This document shows, in pieces, positions 45,873 to 56,307 of a DNA stretch of 64,000 nt. The stretch is from positions 496,001 through 560,000 of the forward strand of contig NZ_NNRK01000034.1 in assembly GCF_002252475.1 (NCBI RefSeq). The letters run 5' to 3'. This DNA comes from Brucella rhizosphaerae (GTDB lineage: Bacteria > Pseudomonadota > Alphaproteobacteria > Rhizobiales > Rhizobiaceae). Positions within the stretch are counted from its first letter, which is position 1; each line of letters starts with the position of its first letter. The position numbers and the translations under genes are program-made. Below the pieces are notes generated by a model. It saw only the letters and a program-made list of their open reading frames with translations, was not told where the DNA came from and searched no databases.

Positions 45873-48800
45873 ATGACGTCTTCCCTCGATAATCTTTTTG
45901 GTGCAACGGCAGCAAAGCCAGACGGCTCGGAAGTGCTTGAAGCACTGACGCAGGCCGCAAGAGAGCGCATTCTGATTCTCGACGGTGCGATGGGTACGCA
46001 GATTCAGGGGCTTGGCTTCCACGAAGAACATTTTCGCGGCGAGCGGTTTGGTGCTTGCGACTGCCAGCTTCAGGGCAATAACGATCTGCTGACTCTCACG
46101 CAGCCAAAGGCGATTGAAGAAATTCATTATGCCTACGCCATGGCTGGCGCAGATATTCTTGAAACCAATACGTTCTCCTCAACAACCATCGCTCAGGCTG
46201 ACTATGGCATGGAAGATGCCGTTTACGAGTTGAACCGGGATGGTGCGCGCCTTGCCCGTCGCGCAGCCTTGCGCGCGCAACAAAAAGACGGTCGTCGCCG
46301 TTTTGTTGCCGGCGCGCTCGGACCGACAAACCGCACGGCTTCGCTTTCGCCGGATGTGAACAATCCGGGTTATCGCGCTGTCACATTCGATGATCTGCGT
46401 ATTGCCTATGCCGATCAGATACGCGGACTGATGGATGGTGGCTCCGATATCATTCTGATTGAAACCATCTTTGATACACTGAACGCAAAGGCTGCAGTTT
46501 TTGCTGCCGAAGAAGTGTTCATCGAGAAGGGCGTGCATCTGCCGGTCATGATTTCCGGCACGATTACCGATCTTTCAGGACGCACTCTCTCTGGTCAGAC
46601 GCCGACGGCGTTCTGGTATTCACTGCGTCACGCCAGGCCTTTCACCATCGGGCTCAATTGCGCTCTTGGCGCCAATGCGATGCGCGAACATCTGGCTGAA
46701 ATCGCTGGCATTGCTGACACGTTTGTTTGCGCCTATCCAAATGCCGGTTTGCCGAATGAATTCGGTCAGTATGACGAAAGCCCGGAAGCGATGGCCGCGC
46801 AGATCGAAGATTTTGCGCGCGAAGGCCTTGTGAATGTGGTTGGCGGCTGCTGTGGCTCGACGCCTGATCATATTCGCGCAATCGCTGCGGCTGTCGCAAA
46901 GCATCCGCCACGCAAGCCGGTCAAAGTGCCGCCGCTGATGCGGCTGTCGGGCCTTGAGCCTTTTACGCTGACCAAGGACATTCCTTTCGTCAATGTCGGC
47001 GAACGCACCAACGTCACGGGTTCGGCACGCTTCCGCAAGCTGATCAAAGCTGGCGATTATTCGGCAGCACTCGTTGTTGCCCGCGATCAGGTGGAAAACG
47101 GCGCGCAAATCATCGACATCAATATGGATGAAGGTCTGATCGACTCACAGAAGATCATGGCCGAATATCTCAACCTGATTGCCGCCGAGCCTGATATTGC
47201 TCGCGTGCCAGTGATGATCGACAGTTCCAAGTGGGACGTGATCGAGGCTGGTCTTAAATGCGTACAGGGAAAGCCGATCGTCAACTCGATCTCGCTGAAA
47301 GAAGGCGAAGAAGCCTTCCTGCATCATGCGCGTCTGGTGCGTGCTTATGGTGCGGCTGTGGTCATTATGGCGTTTGACGAAACCGGACAGGCGGACACGG
47401 AACAGCGCAAGGTCGAAATCTGCACCCGCGCATACAAGATCCTCACCGAACAGATAGGGTTCCCGCCGGAAGACATCATTTTCGATCCGAACGTCTTCGC
47501 TGTTGCGACCGGTATTGATGAACACAATAATTATGGCGTCGATTTCATCGAGGCGACACGTAAGATAACTCAAACGCTACCGCATGCCCATATTTCCGGT
47601 GGTGTATCCAACCTGTCGTTCTCGTTCCGCGGCAATGAGCCGGTGCGCGAGGCGATGCATGCGGTGTTCCTCTATCATGCCATTCAGGTTGGCATGGATA
47701 TGGGTATCGTCAATGCGGGCCAGCTCGCGGTCTATGATACCATCGATCCGGAATTGCGCGAGGCTTGCGAGGATGTGGTCCTCAACCGACGTCCTGACGG
47801 AACTGAACGCCTGCTGGAAATTGCTGAGCGCTTCCGAGACAGCGGTACCAAAGAAGCCAAGGTACAGGATCTGAGCTGGCGCGAATGGTCAGTTGAAAAG
47901 CGACTTTCTCATGCGTTGGTCAACGGCATTACCGAGTATATCGAAGCCGATACTGAGGAAGCTCGTCTGGCTGCTGCCCGCCCGCTGCATGTGATCGAAG
48001 GTCCGCTGATGGCTGGCATGAATGTGGTCGGCGATCTGTTTGGGTCAGGCAAGATGTTCCTGCCACAGGTGGTCAAATCCGCACGTGTGATGAAGCAGGC
48101 TGTTGCGGTGCTTCTTCCTTACATGGAAGAGGAAAAGCGTCTGAGCGGCGGTGAAGGTCGTCAGACTGCCGGCAAGGTGTTGATGGCAACCGTCAAGGGT
48201 GACGTGCATGACATTGGCAAGAACATTGTCGGCGTTGTGCTGGCCTGCAACAATTACGAGATCATCGATCTTGGCGTTATGGTTCCTACGCAGAAGATTC
48301 TTGATACAGCGCGTGCTGAAAATGTCGATGTGATCGGACTTTCGGGCCTTATTACGCCGTCTCTTGATGAGATGGTGCATGTGGCTGCGGAAATGGAGCG
48401 CGAGGGCTTTAACGTGCCGCTGCTGATTGGTGGCGCGACAACCAGTCGTGTTCATACAGCCGTGAAAATTCACCCGCGTTACGAGCAGGGGCAGGCGGTT
48501 TATGTGATCGATGCCAGCCGTGCGGTTGGCGTCGTTTCCAATCTGCTGTCGCCTGAAAATAAAGAAGGCTATATCGAAGGCATTCGAGCGGAATATGCCA
48601 AGGTTGCAGCAGCGCACGCCCGCAGCGAAGCGGAAAAGAAGCGCCTGCCATTGGCTCGGGCACGCGAGAACGCGCATAAGCTCGATTGGGATGCTTATAA
48701 TCCGCCGAAGCCCACATTCCTTGGCACCAAGACATTTGAGAACTACGATCTTGCGGCAATCGCTCGCTATATCGACTGGACGCCTTTCTTCCAGACCTGG

Positions 48801-49655
48801 GAGATGAAAGGGCGCTATCCGGCAATTCTCGAAGATGAAAAGCAAGGCGAAGCCGCCCGTGCTCTTTGGGTGGATGCGCAGGCAATGCTTGCCAAGATCA
48901 TTGATGAGAAGTGGTTTGCACCACGTGCTGTGATCGGCTTCTGGCCCGCCAATACGGTGGGGGATGATATCCGTCTCTTTGCCGATGAGAGCCGTAAGGA
49001 GGAACTGGCGACCTTCTTCACGCTGCGCCAGCAACTTTCCAAGCGCGACGGTCGTCCAAATGTGGCTATGTCCGACTTTGTAGCCCCTGTCGATAGTGGC
49101 AAGCAGGATTATGTCGGCGGCTTTGTTGTGACCGCAGGCATTGAGGAAGTGGCGATTGCCGAGCGTTTTGAACGGGCCAATGACGACTATTCGTCGATTC
49201 TGGTTAAAGCGCTGGCTGACCGTTTTGCAGAAGCTTTTGCGGAACTGATGCACCAGCGGGTGCGCAATGAGTTCTGGGGCTATGCACCTGGCGAAGAGCT
49301 GTCGACTGATGATCTTATCCATGAGCGATATGCAGGTATCCGCCCGGCACCGGGCTATCCGGCACAGCCCGATCACACCGAAAAATCGACGCTGTTTGAG
49401 CTGCTGGATGCAACTGCTCAAACGGGTGTTGAGCTGACGGAAAGCTATTCCATGTGGCCGGGTTCGTCCGTTTCAGGGCTCTATATCGGTCATCCGGATA
49501 GCTACTATTTTGGCGTCGCCAAAGTGGAACGTGATCAGGTCGAAGACTATGCTGAGCGCAAGGGTATGAGCGTGGAAGAGGTTGAACGCTGGTTAGGGCC
49601 GATCCTCAATTATATACCGGGACAGAATCCTGAGCCGGTTGAAGCTGCTGCGTGA
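45873..49655 (+). CDS. metH: Cobalamin-dependent methionine synthase
   Basis: 1260 aa, full length. Order: homocysteine-binding barrel ([13 protein letters not shown] at the start; zinc ligands in [10 protein letters not shown] near residue 325), folate-binding barrel ([18 protein letters not shown]), cobalamin cap and binding domain with the [14 protein letters not shown] motif whose His coordinates cobalt (near 779), and the C-terminal SAM-activation domain. It moves the methyl group from methyltetrahydrofolate to homocysteine. ATG after AGGCGG. A SahR-like operator lies upstream and a terminator follows. Confidence 0.98.
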   Translation: MTSSLDNLFGATAAKPDGSEVLEALTQAARERILILDGAMGTQIQGLGFHEEHFRGERFGACDCQLQGNNDLLTLTQPKAIEEIHYAYAMAGADILETNTFSSTTIAQADYGMEDAVYELNRDGARLARRAALRAQQKDGRRRFVAGALGPTNRTASLSPDVNNPGYRAVTFDDLRIAYADQIRGLMDGGSDIILIETIFDTLNAKAAVFAAEEVFIEKGVHLPVMISGTITDLSGRTLSGQTPTAFWYSLRHARPFTIGLNCALGANAMREHLAEIAGIADTFVCAYPNAGLPNEFGQYDESPEAMAAQIEDFAREGLVNVVGGCCGSTPDHIRAIAAAVAKHPPRKPVKVPPLMRLSGLEPFTLTKDIPFVNVGERTNVTGSARFRKLIKAGDYSAALVVARDQVENGAQIIDINMDEGLIDSQKIMAEYLNLIAAEPDIARVPVMIDSSKWDVIEAGLKCVQGKPIVNSISLKEGEEAFLHHARLVRAYGAAVVIMAFDETGQADTEQRKVEICTRAYKILTEQIGFPPEDIIFDPNVFAVATGIDEHNNYGVDFIEATRKITQTLPHAHISGGVSNLSFSFRGNEPVREAMHAVFLYHAIQVGMDMGIVNAGQLAVYDTIDPELREACEDVVLNRRPDGTERLLEIAERFRDSGTKEAKVQDLSWREWSVEKRLSHALVNGITEYIEADTEEARLAAARPLHVIEGPLMAGMNVVGDLFGSGKMFLPQVVKSARVMKQAVAVLLPYMEEEKRLSGGEGRQTAGKVLMATVKGDVHDIGKNIVGVVLACNNYEIIDLGVMVPTQKILDTARAENVDVIGLSGLITPSLDEMVHVAAEMEREGFNVPLLIGGATTSRVHTAVKIHPRYEQGQAVYVIDASRAVGVVSNLLSPENKEGYIEGIRAEYAKVAAAHARSEAEKKRLPLARARENAHKLDWDAYNPPKPTFLGTKTFENYDLAAIARYIDWTPFFQTWEMKGRYPAILEDEKQGEAARALWVDAQAMLAKIIDEKWFAPRAVIGFWPANTVGDDIRLFADESRKEELATFFTLRQQLSKRDGRPNVAMSDFVAPVDSGKQDYVGGFVVTAGIEEVAIAERFERANDDYSSILVKALADRFAEAFAELMHQRVRNEFWGYAPGEELSTDDLIHERYAGIRPAPGYPAQPDHTEKSTLFELLDATAQTGVELTESYSMWPGSSVSGLYIGHPDSYYFGVAKVERDQVEDYAERKGMSVEEVERWLGPILNYIPGQNPEPVEAAA

Positions 49656-49678
49656 GTAACCTGTAAAGTAGCGTTTAA

Positions 49679-49704
49679 AGAAGCCCCGCAATGCGGGGCT
49701 TCTT
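49679..49704 (+). terminator. Terminator after metH
   Basis: Stem AAGCCCCGC / GCGGGGCTT with a short AATloop and following TCTTTATTT. Confidence 0.88.
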
Positions 49705-50090
49705 TATTTAATTTACTAAAATTCTATTTATATAGAATAATATTTGTTTTCTGAAAACGCGATAAGATATTGAAATCATTATGTATAGCTGACCTGTAAA
49801 TCATGTGTTATGTAATACAGGTGGCTTACGGTTTTGTAGTCGATGAATAGAATTCACGGATTCCGGCGCCATCGAATCCCTTCAATTTATATGTGTTTGT
49901 CTGGCTGAGTTTTTGCGCGCATCCCCAAAAGTGTGAAACATCTTGGGGCTCAAGATGCGTGTCAGGCTATTTGTCGGAACGCCCGATTTGATTCAATCGG
50001 ATCGGATGCGTTCTGATGTCTGAGTGTGCCTGCTTGTAGAGTTTTTTAGAGTAAATATTGCTTCATAGGGACAATGTTGGGATTTACGCA
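49705..50090. other. Intergenic region between metH and the LuxR-type regulator
   Basis: AT-rich at first, with a small palindrome ATTCTAT / ATAGAAT at 49721-49738. Repeats of families A and F lie at 49917-50021. The remainder is the regulator's leader; it has no clear lux box. Confidence 0.5.
49917..50021 (+). repeat. Mosaic repeat (families A and F)
   Basis: A variant family A hairpin (ATCCCCAAAAGTGTGAAACA, then TCTTGGGGCTCAAGATGCGT, 49917-49965), then family F (GATTCAATCGGATCGGATGC, 49976-50021). The A-then-F order is the same as in the 23865-24066 mosaic. The stem bases are changed on both sides (CCCCAA / TTGGGG), a compensatory change that keeps the hairpin. Confidence 0.7.
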
Positions 50091-50798
50091 ATGAAATGGG
50101 AAGTTTTATACGAAAAGATACAATCATCCGATAATGCAGAACACCTATTTGAACATGTTAGGTCTCATGCTGAAGAGCTCGGCTTTCAATACGCGTCCTA
50201 TGCAATGTGTGTGCCGTCTCTGAACAGTGTTGCTCGCTGGGTGCGTTATGAATCATTGCCTGCCGACTGGCAGAAGCATTACGCGGCGCATAAATATGCC
50301 GAAATTGATCCGGTCATCAGGCGTGGCAAAAATAGCATCGAACCTTTGATCTGGTCCAGCAGGCTGTTTGCAGAGGCGCCACAAATGTGGCTCGACGCTC
50401 AGAAGTTCGGGCTGAAAGCCGGCATCTCTCAGCCGTGCTGGGCGGCCCAGGGCGTCTTTGGAATTCTTACATTCCTGCGTGAGAAACCAGCCTTGTCAGA
50501 CGGTGAAATCTCGAGGCTGCGTCGGCAGATGCAGATCGTAACCAATCTTCTGCATCTTGCTATGTATGAACATGTCGATGTTCCAAGCATTAATTGTGTG
50601 GCTGAGGTTAATCTGACAGCGCGCGAGCGTGAGATCCTGCGGTGGACGAGCGAAGGAAAGACTGCCGAGATTATCGGCAAAATCCTCAATATCTCGACCC
50701 GGACTGTCAATTTCCATATCAGCAACGTTCTCATCAAACTTGTTGCGGTCAACAAGGTGCAGGCCGTTGCCAAAGCGCGGACCTTCGGTCTGCTTTAA
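50091..50798 (+). CDS. babR: LuxR-family regulator, BabR/BlxR-like
   Basis: 235 aa from the ATG at 50091; a TTG start at 50058 is possible. N-terminal autoinducer-binding domain with the conserved Trp/Tyr/Asp pocket (LGFQYASYAM, WVRYESLPADWQKHYAAHKYAEIDPVI) and a C-terminal GerE helix-turn-helix (NLTAREREILRWTSEGKTAEIIGKILNISTRTVNFHISNVLIKL). Position after metH matches the Brucella quorum-sensing regulator BabR/BlxR, as I recall it. No luxI-like synthase is in the window, so its ligand is unknown. Confidence 0.8.
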   Translation: MKWEVLYEKIQSSDNAEHLFEHVRSHAEELGFQYASYAMCVPSLNSVARWVRYESLPADWQKHYAAHKYAEIDPVIRRGKNSIEPLIWSSRLFAEAPQMWLDAQKFGLKAGISQPCWAAQGVFGILTFLREKPALSDGEISRLRRQMQIVTNLLHLAMYEHVDVPSINCVAEVNLTAREREILRWTSEGKTAEIIGKILNISTRTVNFHISNVLIKLVAVNKVQAVAKARTFGLL

Positions 50799-50880
50799 TA
50801 AATTATATCCCTCGGCGGTTTGGTCCGAAGGATGCTTCAATCCTTGTTTGACAAAAATTTTACTCATCAAAAATTGCTTT

Positions 50881-50903
50881 AATACTACAAATTTAGTAGT
50901 ATT
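50881..50903 (+). terminator. AT-rich hairpin after babR
   Basis: Arms AATACTAC / GTAGTATT with a seven-base loop, followed by TTCC. It is 80 bases past the stop codon. Weak as a terminator, so it could also be a binding site. Confidence 0.4.
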
Positions 50904-51114
50904 TTCCGTGGTTTGACCCAAAATCCTGTTTCTTGATGCAGCGCAAGTTTGTTCCTGCTTCTGGCCTAAAACTGGCAAGTTTTCGCTTAAGCCTCTCGCA
51001 AAACGCGATAGCATACTTTTCCTTTTATCCGGTCTTTCACGACAATGCGCTCAGAGTGGTTTCCCCACGCTAGCGCCGGGTCAAGGTATCTGCCCACCCT
51101 CCCGTCAGTACAGA

Positions 51115-51165
51115 GCGCATCCCGAAAAGTGTGAAGCGGTTTTCGGACAAGATACGCGTCAGAGT
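51115..51165 (+). repeat. Family A repeat in the cysD leader
   Basis: GCATCCCGAAAAGTGTGAAG CGGTTTTCGG plus GATACGCGTC: hairpin CCGAAAA / TTTTCGG. Matches the copy at the end of cysH; both copies flank sulfur-assimilation genes. Confidence 0.8.
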
Positions 51166-51202
51166 TAAAGTTAGATTGATCCGGATTCCGGGAGAAACAG
51201 AC

Positions 51203-52123
51203 GTGCATCACGCATCCCTGACCAAAAACCTGACGCATCTTGAGCGTCTGGAAGCAGAAGCAATCCATATTTTCCGCGAAGTAGCTGCCACCTTCTCCAA
51301 CCCGGTCATGCTCTATTCGGTAGGCAAGGACTCGTCGGTGATGCTGCATCTGGCGATGAAGGCATTTTATCCCGCACCTCCGCCATTTCCATTCCTGCAT
51401 GTCGACACGACATGGAAATTTCGCGAAATGATCGAGTTCCGCGATGCACAGGCGCGCGAAAAGGGCTTTGAACTGCTGGTGCATATCAATGAAGATGGGG
51501 TGCGTGATGGCGTTGGCCCTTTCACACATGGCTCCAATGTTCACACCCATGTCATGAAAACGGTAGGACTGCGGCAGGCGTTGGACAAATACAAGTTCGA
51601 TGCAGCTTTCGGCGGCGCGCGCCGTGACGAGGAAAAATCCCGCGCCAAGGAGCGCATTTTTTCGTTCCGTAATGCACAGCATGGCTGGGACCCGAAGAAC
51701 CAGCGTCCCGAAATGTGGAAGGTCTATAACACGCGGGTTTCAGCTGGTGAATCGATCCGCGTCTTTCCGCTTTCCAATTGGACTGAGCTGGATATCTGGC
51801 AGTATATCCTGCAGGAAAATATCCCGATCGTGCCGCTCTATTTTGCTGCAAACCGTCCGGTGGTCGAGCGCGATGGCATGCTGATCAAGGTCGATGATGA
51901 CCGCATGACGCTTCGTCCCGGTGAAAAAGTCGAGGAACGACTGGTGCGCTTCCGCACACTCGGCTGCTACCCGCTGACGGGTGCGATTGAATCAAGCGCA
52001 ACCAATCTTTCCGATGTTGTCGAAGAAATGCTGATTGCCCGCACCTCGGAGCGTCAGGGTCGTGCCATTGATCGCGATGAAGCAGGTTCAATGGAAAAGA
52101 AGAAGCGTGAGGGCTATTTCTGA
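51203..52123 (+). CDS. cysD: Sulfate adenylyltransferase subunit 2
   Basis: 306 aa from a GTG at 51203, with GGGAGAA seven bases upstream; the frame is open to 51131 but that part is repeat [24 protein letters not shown] is the PP-loop (SGGKDS-type) motif; [35 protein letters not shown] and [11 protein letters not shown] follow. With CysN it makes APS from sulfate and ATP. Its stop overlaps the cysN start by one base (TGATG). Confidence 0.97.
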   Translation: MHHASLTKNLTHLERLEAEAIHIFREVAATFSNPVMLYSVGKDSSVMLHLAMKAFYPAPPPFPFLHVDTTWKFREMIEFRDAQAREKGFELLVHINEDGVRDGVGPFTHGSNVHTHVMKTVGLRQALDKYKFDAAFGGARRDEEKSRAKERIFSFRNAQHGWDPKNQRPEMWKVYNTRVSAGESIRVFPLSNWTELDIWQYILQENIPIVPLYFAANRPVVERDGMLIKVDDDRMTLRPGEKVEERLVRFRTLGCYPLTGAIESSATNLSDVVEEMLIARTSERQGRAIDRDEAGSMEKKKREGYF

Positions 52124-54057
52124 TGAATGCGACAATCAAGCCTTCAACAGTAAGCGCTGCTGTCAGCGATTTCCTTGCCGATCAGGAGCGAAAAACGCTA
52201 CTGCGCTTTCTCACCTGCGGTTCTGTTGATGACGGTAAGTCCACGCTGATCGGCCGTCTTCTTTATGACACCAAGCTGATTTTTGAAGATCAGCTGGCCA
52301 CACTGAAGAATGACAGCCGCAAATTTGGCACGACTGATGACGATTTCGACTTTGCACTTCTGGTTGATGGTCTGGAAGCTGAGCGCGAGCAAGGCATTAC
52401 GATTGATGTCGCCTATCGCTTTTTCTCGACCCCACGCCGTAAATTTATCGTCGCTGATACGCCTGGCCACGCGCAATATACGCGCAATATGGCGACCGGT
52501 GCTTCGACTGCTGATCTGGCAGTTGTGCTGATTGATGCGCGTCAGGGTGTGCTGACGCAGACGCGTCGCCATTCCTTTATCGCGTCGCTCCTCGGCATCC
52601 GGCACATCGTGGTGGCGGTCAACAAGATCGATCTGGTTGATTTTTCGCAGGAAGCGTTTGATGGAATTGTCGCTGACTATATGAGCTTCGCCAAAGACTT
52701 AGGCTTTGCGAGCATTCAGGCAATACCGCTTTCAGCGCGCTACGGGGATAATGTCACCAGCCTGTCTCCACGCATCGGCTGGTATGAAGGTCCATATCTG
52801 CTTGAACATCTGGAAACTGTGCGTATCGATACGGAAGCCAACGCCAGGCCGTTCCGCTTTCCGGTGCAGTATGTGAACCGTCCCAATCTTAATTTTCGTG
52901 GTTTTTCCGGCACTGTTGCTTCTGGTGTGATCGCCCAAGGCGATACGGTTGTCATTGCAAAGTCGGGCAAGCAATCGCGGGTTAAACGCATTGCCACTTA
53001 TGATGGCGATTTGCCGCGCGCTTCAGAAGGGCAGGCCGTAACGCTGGTTCTCGAAGACGAGATCGAGGTCTCCCGCGGCAATATGCTCGTTGGCACAGAA
53101 GCGCGCCCTGAAGTGGCAGATCGCTTTGCTGCCAGTATCGTTTGGTTTGGCGATGAGGCTTTACAGCCCGGACGCTCCTATCTCCTGCGCACTGAAACGG
53201 ACCAGACGCCAGTCACGATCAATGCGATCAGGTACCGAACTGACGTCAATACATTTGCGCGCGAAGATGCGGCACAGCTTGATCTGAATGAAGTTGGTCT
53301 TTGCCATCTCCAGACGGCAGACCAGATCGTTTTTGATCCTTATGTCGACAATCGTGTCACTGGCGCTTTTGTACTGATTGATCGACTGACCAATGCGACA
53401 GTTGGTGCTGGCATGATCGATCACGCGCTGCGTCAGGCGACGAATGTGCATTTGCAGGCTTTCGATCTTGATAAGCAGGCGCGTGCTACACAGAAATTCC
53501 AGAAGCCTGCCGTGCTTTGGTTTACGGGGCTTTCGGCGTCGGGCAAGTCAACCATCGCCAACCGGCTGGAACAGCGACTTCACGCGCTTGGCAAGCATAC
53601 TTATCTGCTCGACGGCGATAATGTGCGCCATGGTCTCAATAGCGATCTCGGCTTTTCCGACGAAGATCGTGCAGAAAACATCCGCCGTGTCGGTGAAGTG
53701 GCGGGGCTGATGGCCGATGCGGGATTGATTACGCTTGTGTCTTTTATCTCGCCGTTTCGTGCCGAACGTGATCGCGTGCGTTCACGGCTGCTGGACGGAG
53801 AGTTTATCGAAATCTTTGTCGATACATCGATTGAGGAATGCATGGCGCGTGATCCGAAAGGGCTTTATGCGCAAGCGTTGCGGGGTGAGATTAAAGCCTT
53901 CACCGGAATAGATTCTCCTTATGAAGCGCCTCTTTCACCCGAGCTGCATCTCAGCACCGCAGGGCGTGACATTGACGAACTGGTCGCAGAGGTGGAAAAG
54001 TATCTCGCCGAACGCGGTGTTATCGGCAGCTATGGCAGCGATTCTTGGTCGATTTGA
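52123..54057 (+). CDS. cysNC: Fused sulfate adenylyltransferase subunit 1 / APS kinase (CysN-CysC)
   Basis: 644 aa bifunctional protein, as in rhizobial NodQ. The CysN GTPase (about 1-440) has the P-loop CGSVDDGKSTLIGRLL (near 31), DTPGHAQYTRNM and NKIDLV; the CysC kinase (from about 455) has FTGLSASGKSTIANRLEQRL with the Walker A near 470 and DGDNVRHGLNSDLGFSDEDRAENIRRVGEVA. It drives APS synthesis with GTP and phosphorylates APS to PAPS. Coupled to cysD. Confidence 0.97.
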   Translation: MNATIKPSTVSAAVSDFLADQERKTLLRFLTCGSVDDGKSTLIGRLLYDTKLIFEDQLATLKNDSRKFGTTDDDFDFALLVDGLEAEREQGITIDVAYRFFSTPRRKFIVADTPGHAQYTRNMATGASTADLAVVLIDARQGVLTQTRRHSFIASLLGIRHIVVAVNKIDLVDFSQEAFDGIVADYMSFAKDLGFASIQAIPLSARYGDNVTSLSPRIGWYEGPYLLEHLETVRIDTEANARPFRFPVQYVNRPNLNFRGFSGTVASGVIAQGDTVVIAKSGKQSRVKRIATYDGDLPRASEGQAVTLVLEDEIEVSRGNMLVGTEARPEVADRFAASIVWFGDEALQPGRSYLLRTETDQTPVTINAIRYRTDVNTFAREDAAQLDLNEVGLCHLQTADQIVFDPYVDNRVTGAFVLIDRLTNATVGAGMIDHALRQATNVHLQAFDLDKQARATQKFQKPAVLWFTGLSASGKSTIANRLEQRLHALGKHTYLLDGDNVRHGLNSDLGFSDEDRAENIRRVGEVAGLMADAGLITLVSFISPFRAERDRVRSRLLDGEFIEIFVDTSIEECMARDPKGLYAQALRGEIKAFTGIDSPYEAPLSPELHLSTAGRDIDELVAEVEKYLAERGVIGSYGSDSWSI

Positions 54058-54061
54058 GAAC

Positions 54062-54901
54062 ATGAAAACATTCGCCTCACCAACAGCCGATATGGATGGC
54101 CAGACACTTCTTGCCGTTTTGCAGGAAGCGACGCTTGAAGCCGGGCGTGTGATCATGAAGCACTATACCAATGGCTGTGCTGTCAGCGCCAAGAAGGATC
54201 AGTCGCCGGTCACTGAGGCGGACCATGCGGCAGAAGCCATTATCCTGTCGGCGCTCGCCTCTGTTGCTTCCGATATTCCGGTGGTGGCAGAAGAGGAAGC
54301 AGCGGCAGGGCGTCTGCCTGCGCATTTGGGTCGAAGATTCCTACTGATCGATCCACTGGATGGGACGCGGGAATTCCTGCTGCGCAATGGCGATTTCACA
54401 GTGAATATCGCGCTTATAGAGGATGGTGCGCCTGTGGCTGGACTGGTCTATGCGCCCGTACGCAATCTCCTTTATGTCGGAAGCCTTGACGGCGCGGTTG
54501 AAATCGTGACGAGTGCTGATCATATCGTCAAAAGCCAAAGACCGATTAAGGCGCGTATTGCACCCTCCAAGCGCGTTGTCGTGTGCAGCCGGTCGCATAT
54601 TACAACGGAGACAGAACAGTTTCTGAAAGCCAACCAGATCGGCGATAGCGTTTCCGTTGGATCATCGCTCAAGTTCTGCATGATTGCGCGCGGGGAAGCC
54701 GATTTATATCCCCGCTTTGGCCCGACAATGGAGTGGGATACGGCGGCGGGTGATGCGGTGCTTCGTGCCGCTGGCGGGATGACGACGACCTTTGATGCGC
54801 GTCCGCTGACTTATGGCCAGCGTTCCGATGGCACAGTGCAAGGCTTTGCAAATCCCGATTTTGTCGCTTACGGCGCGGGGGCAGCGCCTGTTTTTGCTTA
54901 A
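54062..54901 (+). CDS. cysQ: 3'(2'),5'-bisphosphate nucleotidase CysQ
   Basis: 279 aa from the ATG at 54062, four bases after cysNC; the longer frame overlaps cysNC. Inositol monophosphatase fold: PVTEADHAAEAIIL, VVAEEEAA, LLIDPLDGTREFLLRNGDFTVNIALI (the metal-binding DPxDGT motif) and the second metal site MEWDTAAGDAVLRAAGG. It hydrolyses PAP, relieving inhibition of sulfur and RNA enzymes, and can turn PAPS back to APS, which fits an operon containing an APS kinase. Confidence 0.95.
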   Translation: MKTFASPTADMDGQTLLAVLQEATLEAGRVIMKHYTNGCAVSAKKDQSPVTEADHAAEAIILSALASVASDIPVVAEEEAAAGRLPAHLGRRFLLIDPLDGTREFLLRNGDFTVNIALIEDGAPVAGLVYAPVRNLLYVGSLDGAVEIVTSADHIVKSQRPIKARIAPSKRVVVCSRSHITTETEQFLKANQIGDSVSVGSSLKFCMIARGEADLYPRFGPTMEWDTAAGDAVLRAAGGMTTTFDARPLTYGQRSDGTVQGFANPDFVAYGAGAAPVFA

Positions 54902-54956
54902 ATTAAGCGGCCTCAAAGCCTCTCTTTGGAACTGATAAGCCAGCTAATCGGACCGC

Positions 54957-55004
54957 TGCATAATTTCACCTCAGATTTTTATCAGGCTAAGGTGAAATTA
55001 TGCA
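54957..55004 (+). terminator. Large hairpin after cysQ
   Basis: Perfect 15-base arms TGCATAATTTCACCT / AGGTGAAATTATGCA with an 18-base loop that itself contains CAG...ATCAGG. It lies 55 bases past cysQ, overlaps the family D repeat (54990-55062), and could end the cysDNCQ transcript. Confidence 0.55.
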
Positions 55005-55062
55005 GCAAATTTAAGCTGTTATGGTGACGTTTATGCGCACAATAGGGCGCAGGGTGCTCTAT
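54990..55062 (+). repeat. Interspersed repeat family D, copy 2
   Basis: AGGTGAAATTATGCAGCAAA ... GCGCAGGGTGCTCTATG parallels 3333-3405 along its length. Confidence 0.65.
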
Positions 55063-55168
55063 GCTTTCAAAAGAGTGGAAAAAAAGCGAATACGCCCCTT
55101 GCGACTTGAAAACAGCGGCGCTATAAGCCGCGTCACGGTCGGGCTTAAGGGTCACGATTATATGGACA

Positions 55169-55245
<77 letters not shown>

Positions 55246-55297
55246 TTTTCTTCCCGGGAAATATCTCAAAATCTAATCTCTTGGTGATCCGACGAAG

Positions 55298-56062
55298 CTA
55301 ATTTGTTTTGTCGAAGACTGACATTCGCATGAATTCGCCGTCATATTCGGCAATGTCGACCAGTCTGTGCCGGTCGAGTATTTCGACCTTATAGGATCGG
55401 AACATCACCAGACCTTCCTCGCGCAGCTCACGCATCATGCGATTGAGGTGAATGGGCGTCAGGCCGAGCGCATCTGCCAGCTGATATTGGGTCAGTGGGC
55501 AATAAAAAGAGTCCGGTTCACCCATTCCGCAGGATTTAACCCGATCGGATAGTTCGAGCAGAAGGTGCGCTGTGCGGACGAAAGCGCTTCGGCAGCCAAC
55601 ATTCGTCAAATGTTCAATGAGCATAGAGCGCTGTCTTGAAAGCAACTCGATGAAGATCATGCTCAGCTTTGGAATCTGCCAGATGGTCTTCTCCAGCGAG
55701 GCCAGCGGTATCTCATAGACTGACATGGGAGTGATCGTCTTGATGGTATTGTAGCTGTAGCCGTTTGCGGTGCGTAGCCCAACGAAGTCACACCGCATGG
55801 GGAAATCAATGATCTGGCGCTCACCACTGGACAGATCGCGATAAACACATCCCCATCCCGAGCGCACCAGATGGATGCTTCTGATCGAGGCCCCCTGTTC
55901 GATGATGACGGTATCAGCAGGATAGCTGCTCTCGGAAATGACGAGAGACTGCAAGGATTCTTTTTCCTGCGTGTTCAGTTTGGCTAGAATTGGAGGAGAT
56001 TCCAATAGGCTAACCAAGCCGTCGATCAGTAGGGCGGTGGCGTTCAGATTACCACTATGCAT
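55298..56062 (-). CDS. Crp/Fnr family transcriptional regulator
   Basis: 254 aa. N-terminal cyclic-nucleotide-binding-like barrel (YPADTVIIEQGASIRSIHLVRSGWGCVYRDLSSGERQIIDFPMRCDFVGLRT) and a C-terminal HTH_Crp helix-turn-helix (LTQYQLADALGLTPIHLNRMMRELREEGLV). The N-terminal Fnr-type cysteine cluster is absent, so it is not an oxygen-sensing Fnr; the effector is unknown. Such genes are numerous in Rhizobiales. It is divergent from the CsgD-like regulator gene, with 245 bases between them. Confidence 0.88.
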   Translation of the reverse strand: MHSGNLNATALLIDGLVSLLESPPILAKLNTQEKESLQSLVISESSYPADTVIIEQGASIRSIHLVRSGWGCVYRDLSSGERQIIDFPMRCDFVGLRTANGYSYNTIKTITPMSVYEIPLASLEKTIWQIPKLSMIFIELLSRQRSMLIEHLTNVGCRSAFVRTAHLLLELSDRVKSCGMGEPDSFYCPLTQYQLADALGLTPIHLNRMMRELREEGLVMFRSYKVEILDRHRLVDIAEYDGEFMRMSVFDKTN

Positions 56063-56307
56063 TCGCTGACTATGCCCAACGAAAGTTATAGGATCTATAA
56101 CTTTATGTTCCTGAAGTCGTTCTTATGGCGATTAATTTTTTTTATGAAGTGCTAACATAAGTTAATGACACGTTTATTTGGTGATAGCAATATTTAGACC
56201 AGTCTTCATCGGGATTGGCAATGAAAATCCTAATAAAATGGCGCGGTTTCTATGATGACTAGTGTTTTGTGTTGAGAGAAAACCTGAGTAACAGGGGAAA
56301 CTAAGCA

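Larger units (their letters stand above)
50799..51202. other. Intergenic region before cysD
   Basis: 404 bases. It holds an AT-rich perfect hairpin at 50881-50903 and a family A repeat at 51115-51165 that ends about 25 bases before the cysD ribosome site. Nothing else is supported. Confidence 0.5.

Noticed and set aside
48045-49421. 458-codon minus-strand open frame opposite metH
   Set aside because: Shadow of metH; no independent evidence.
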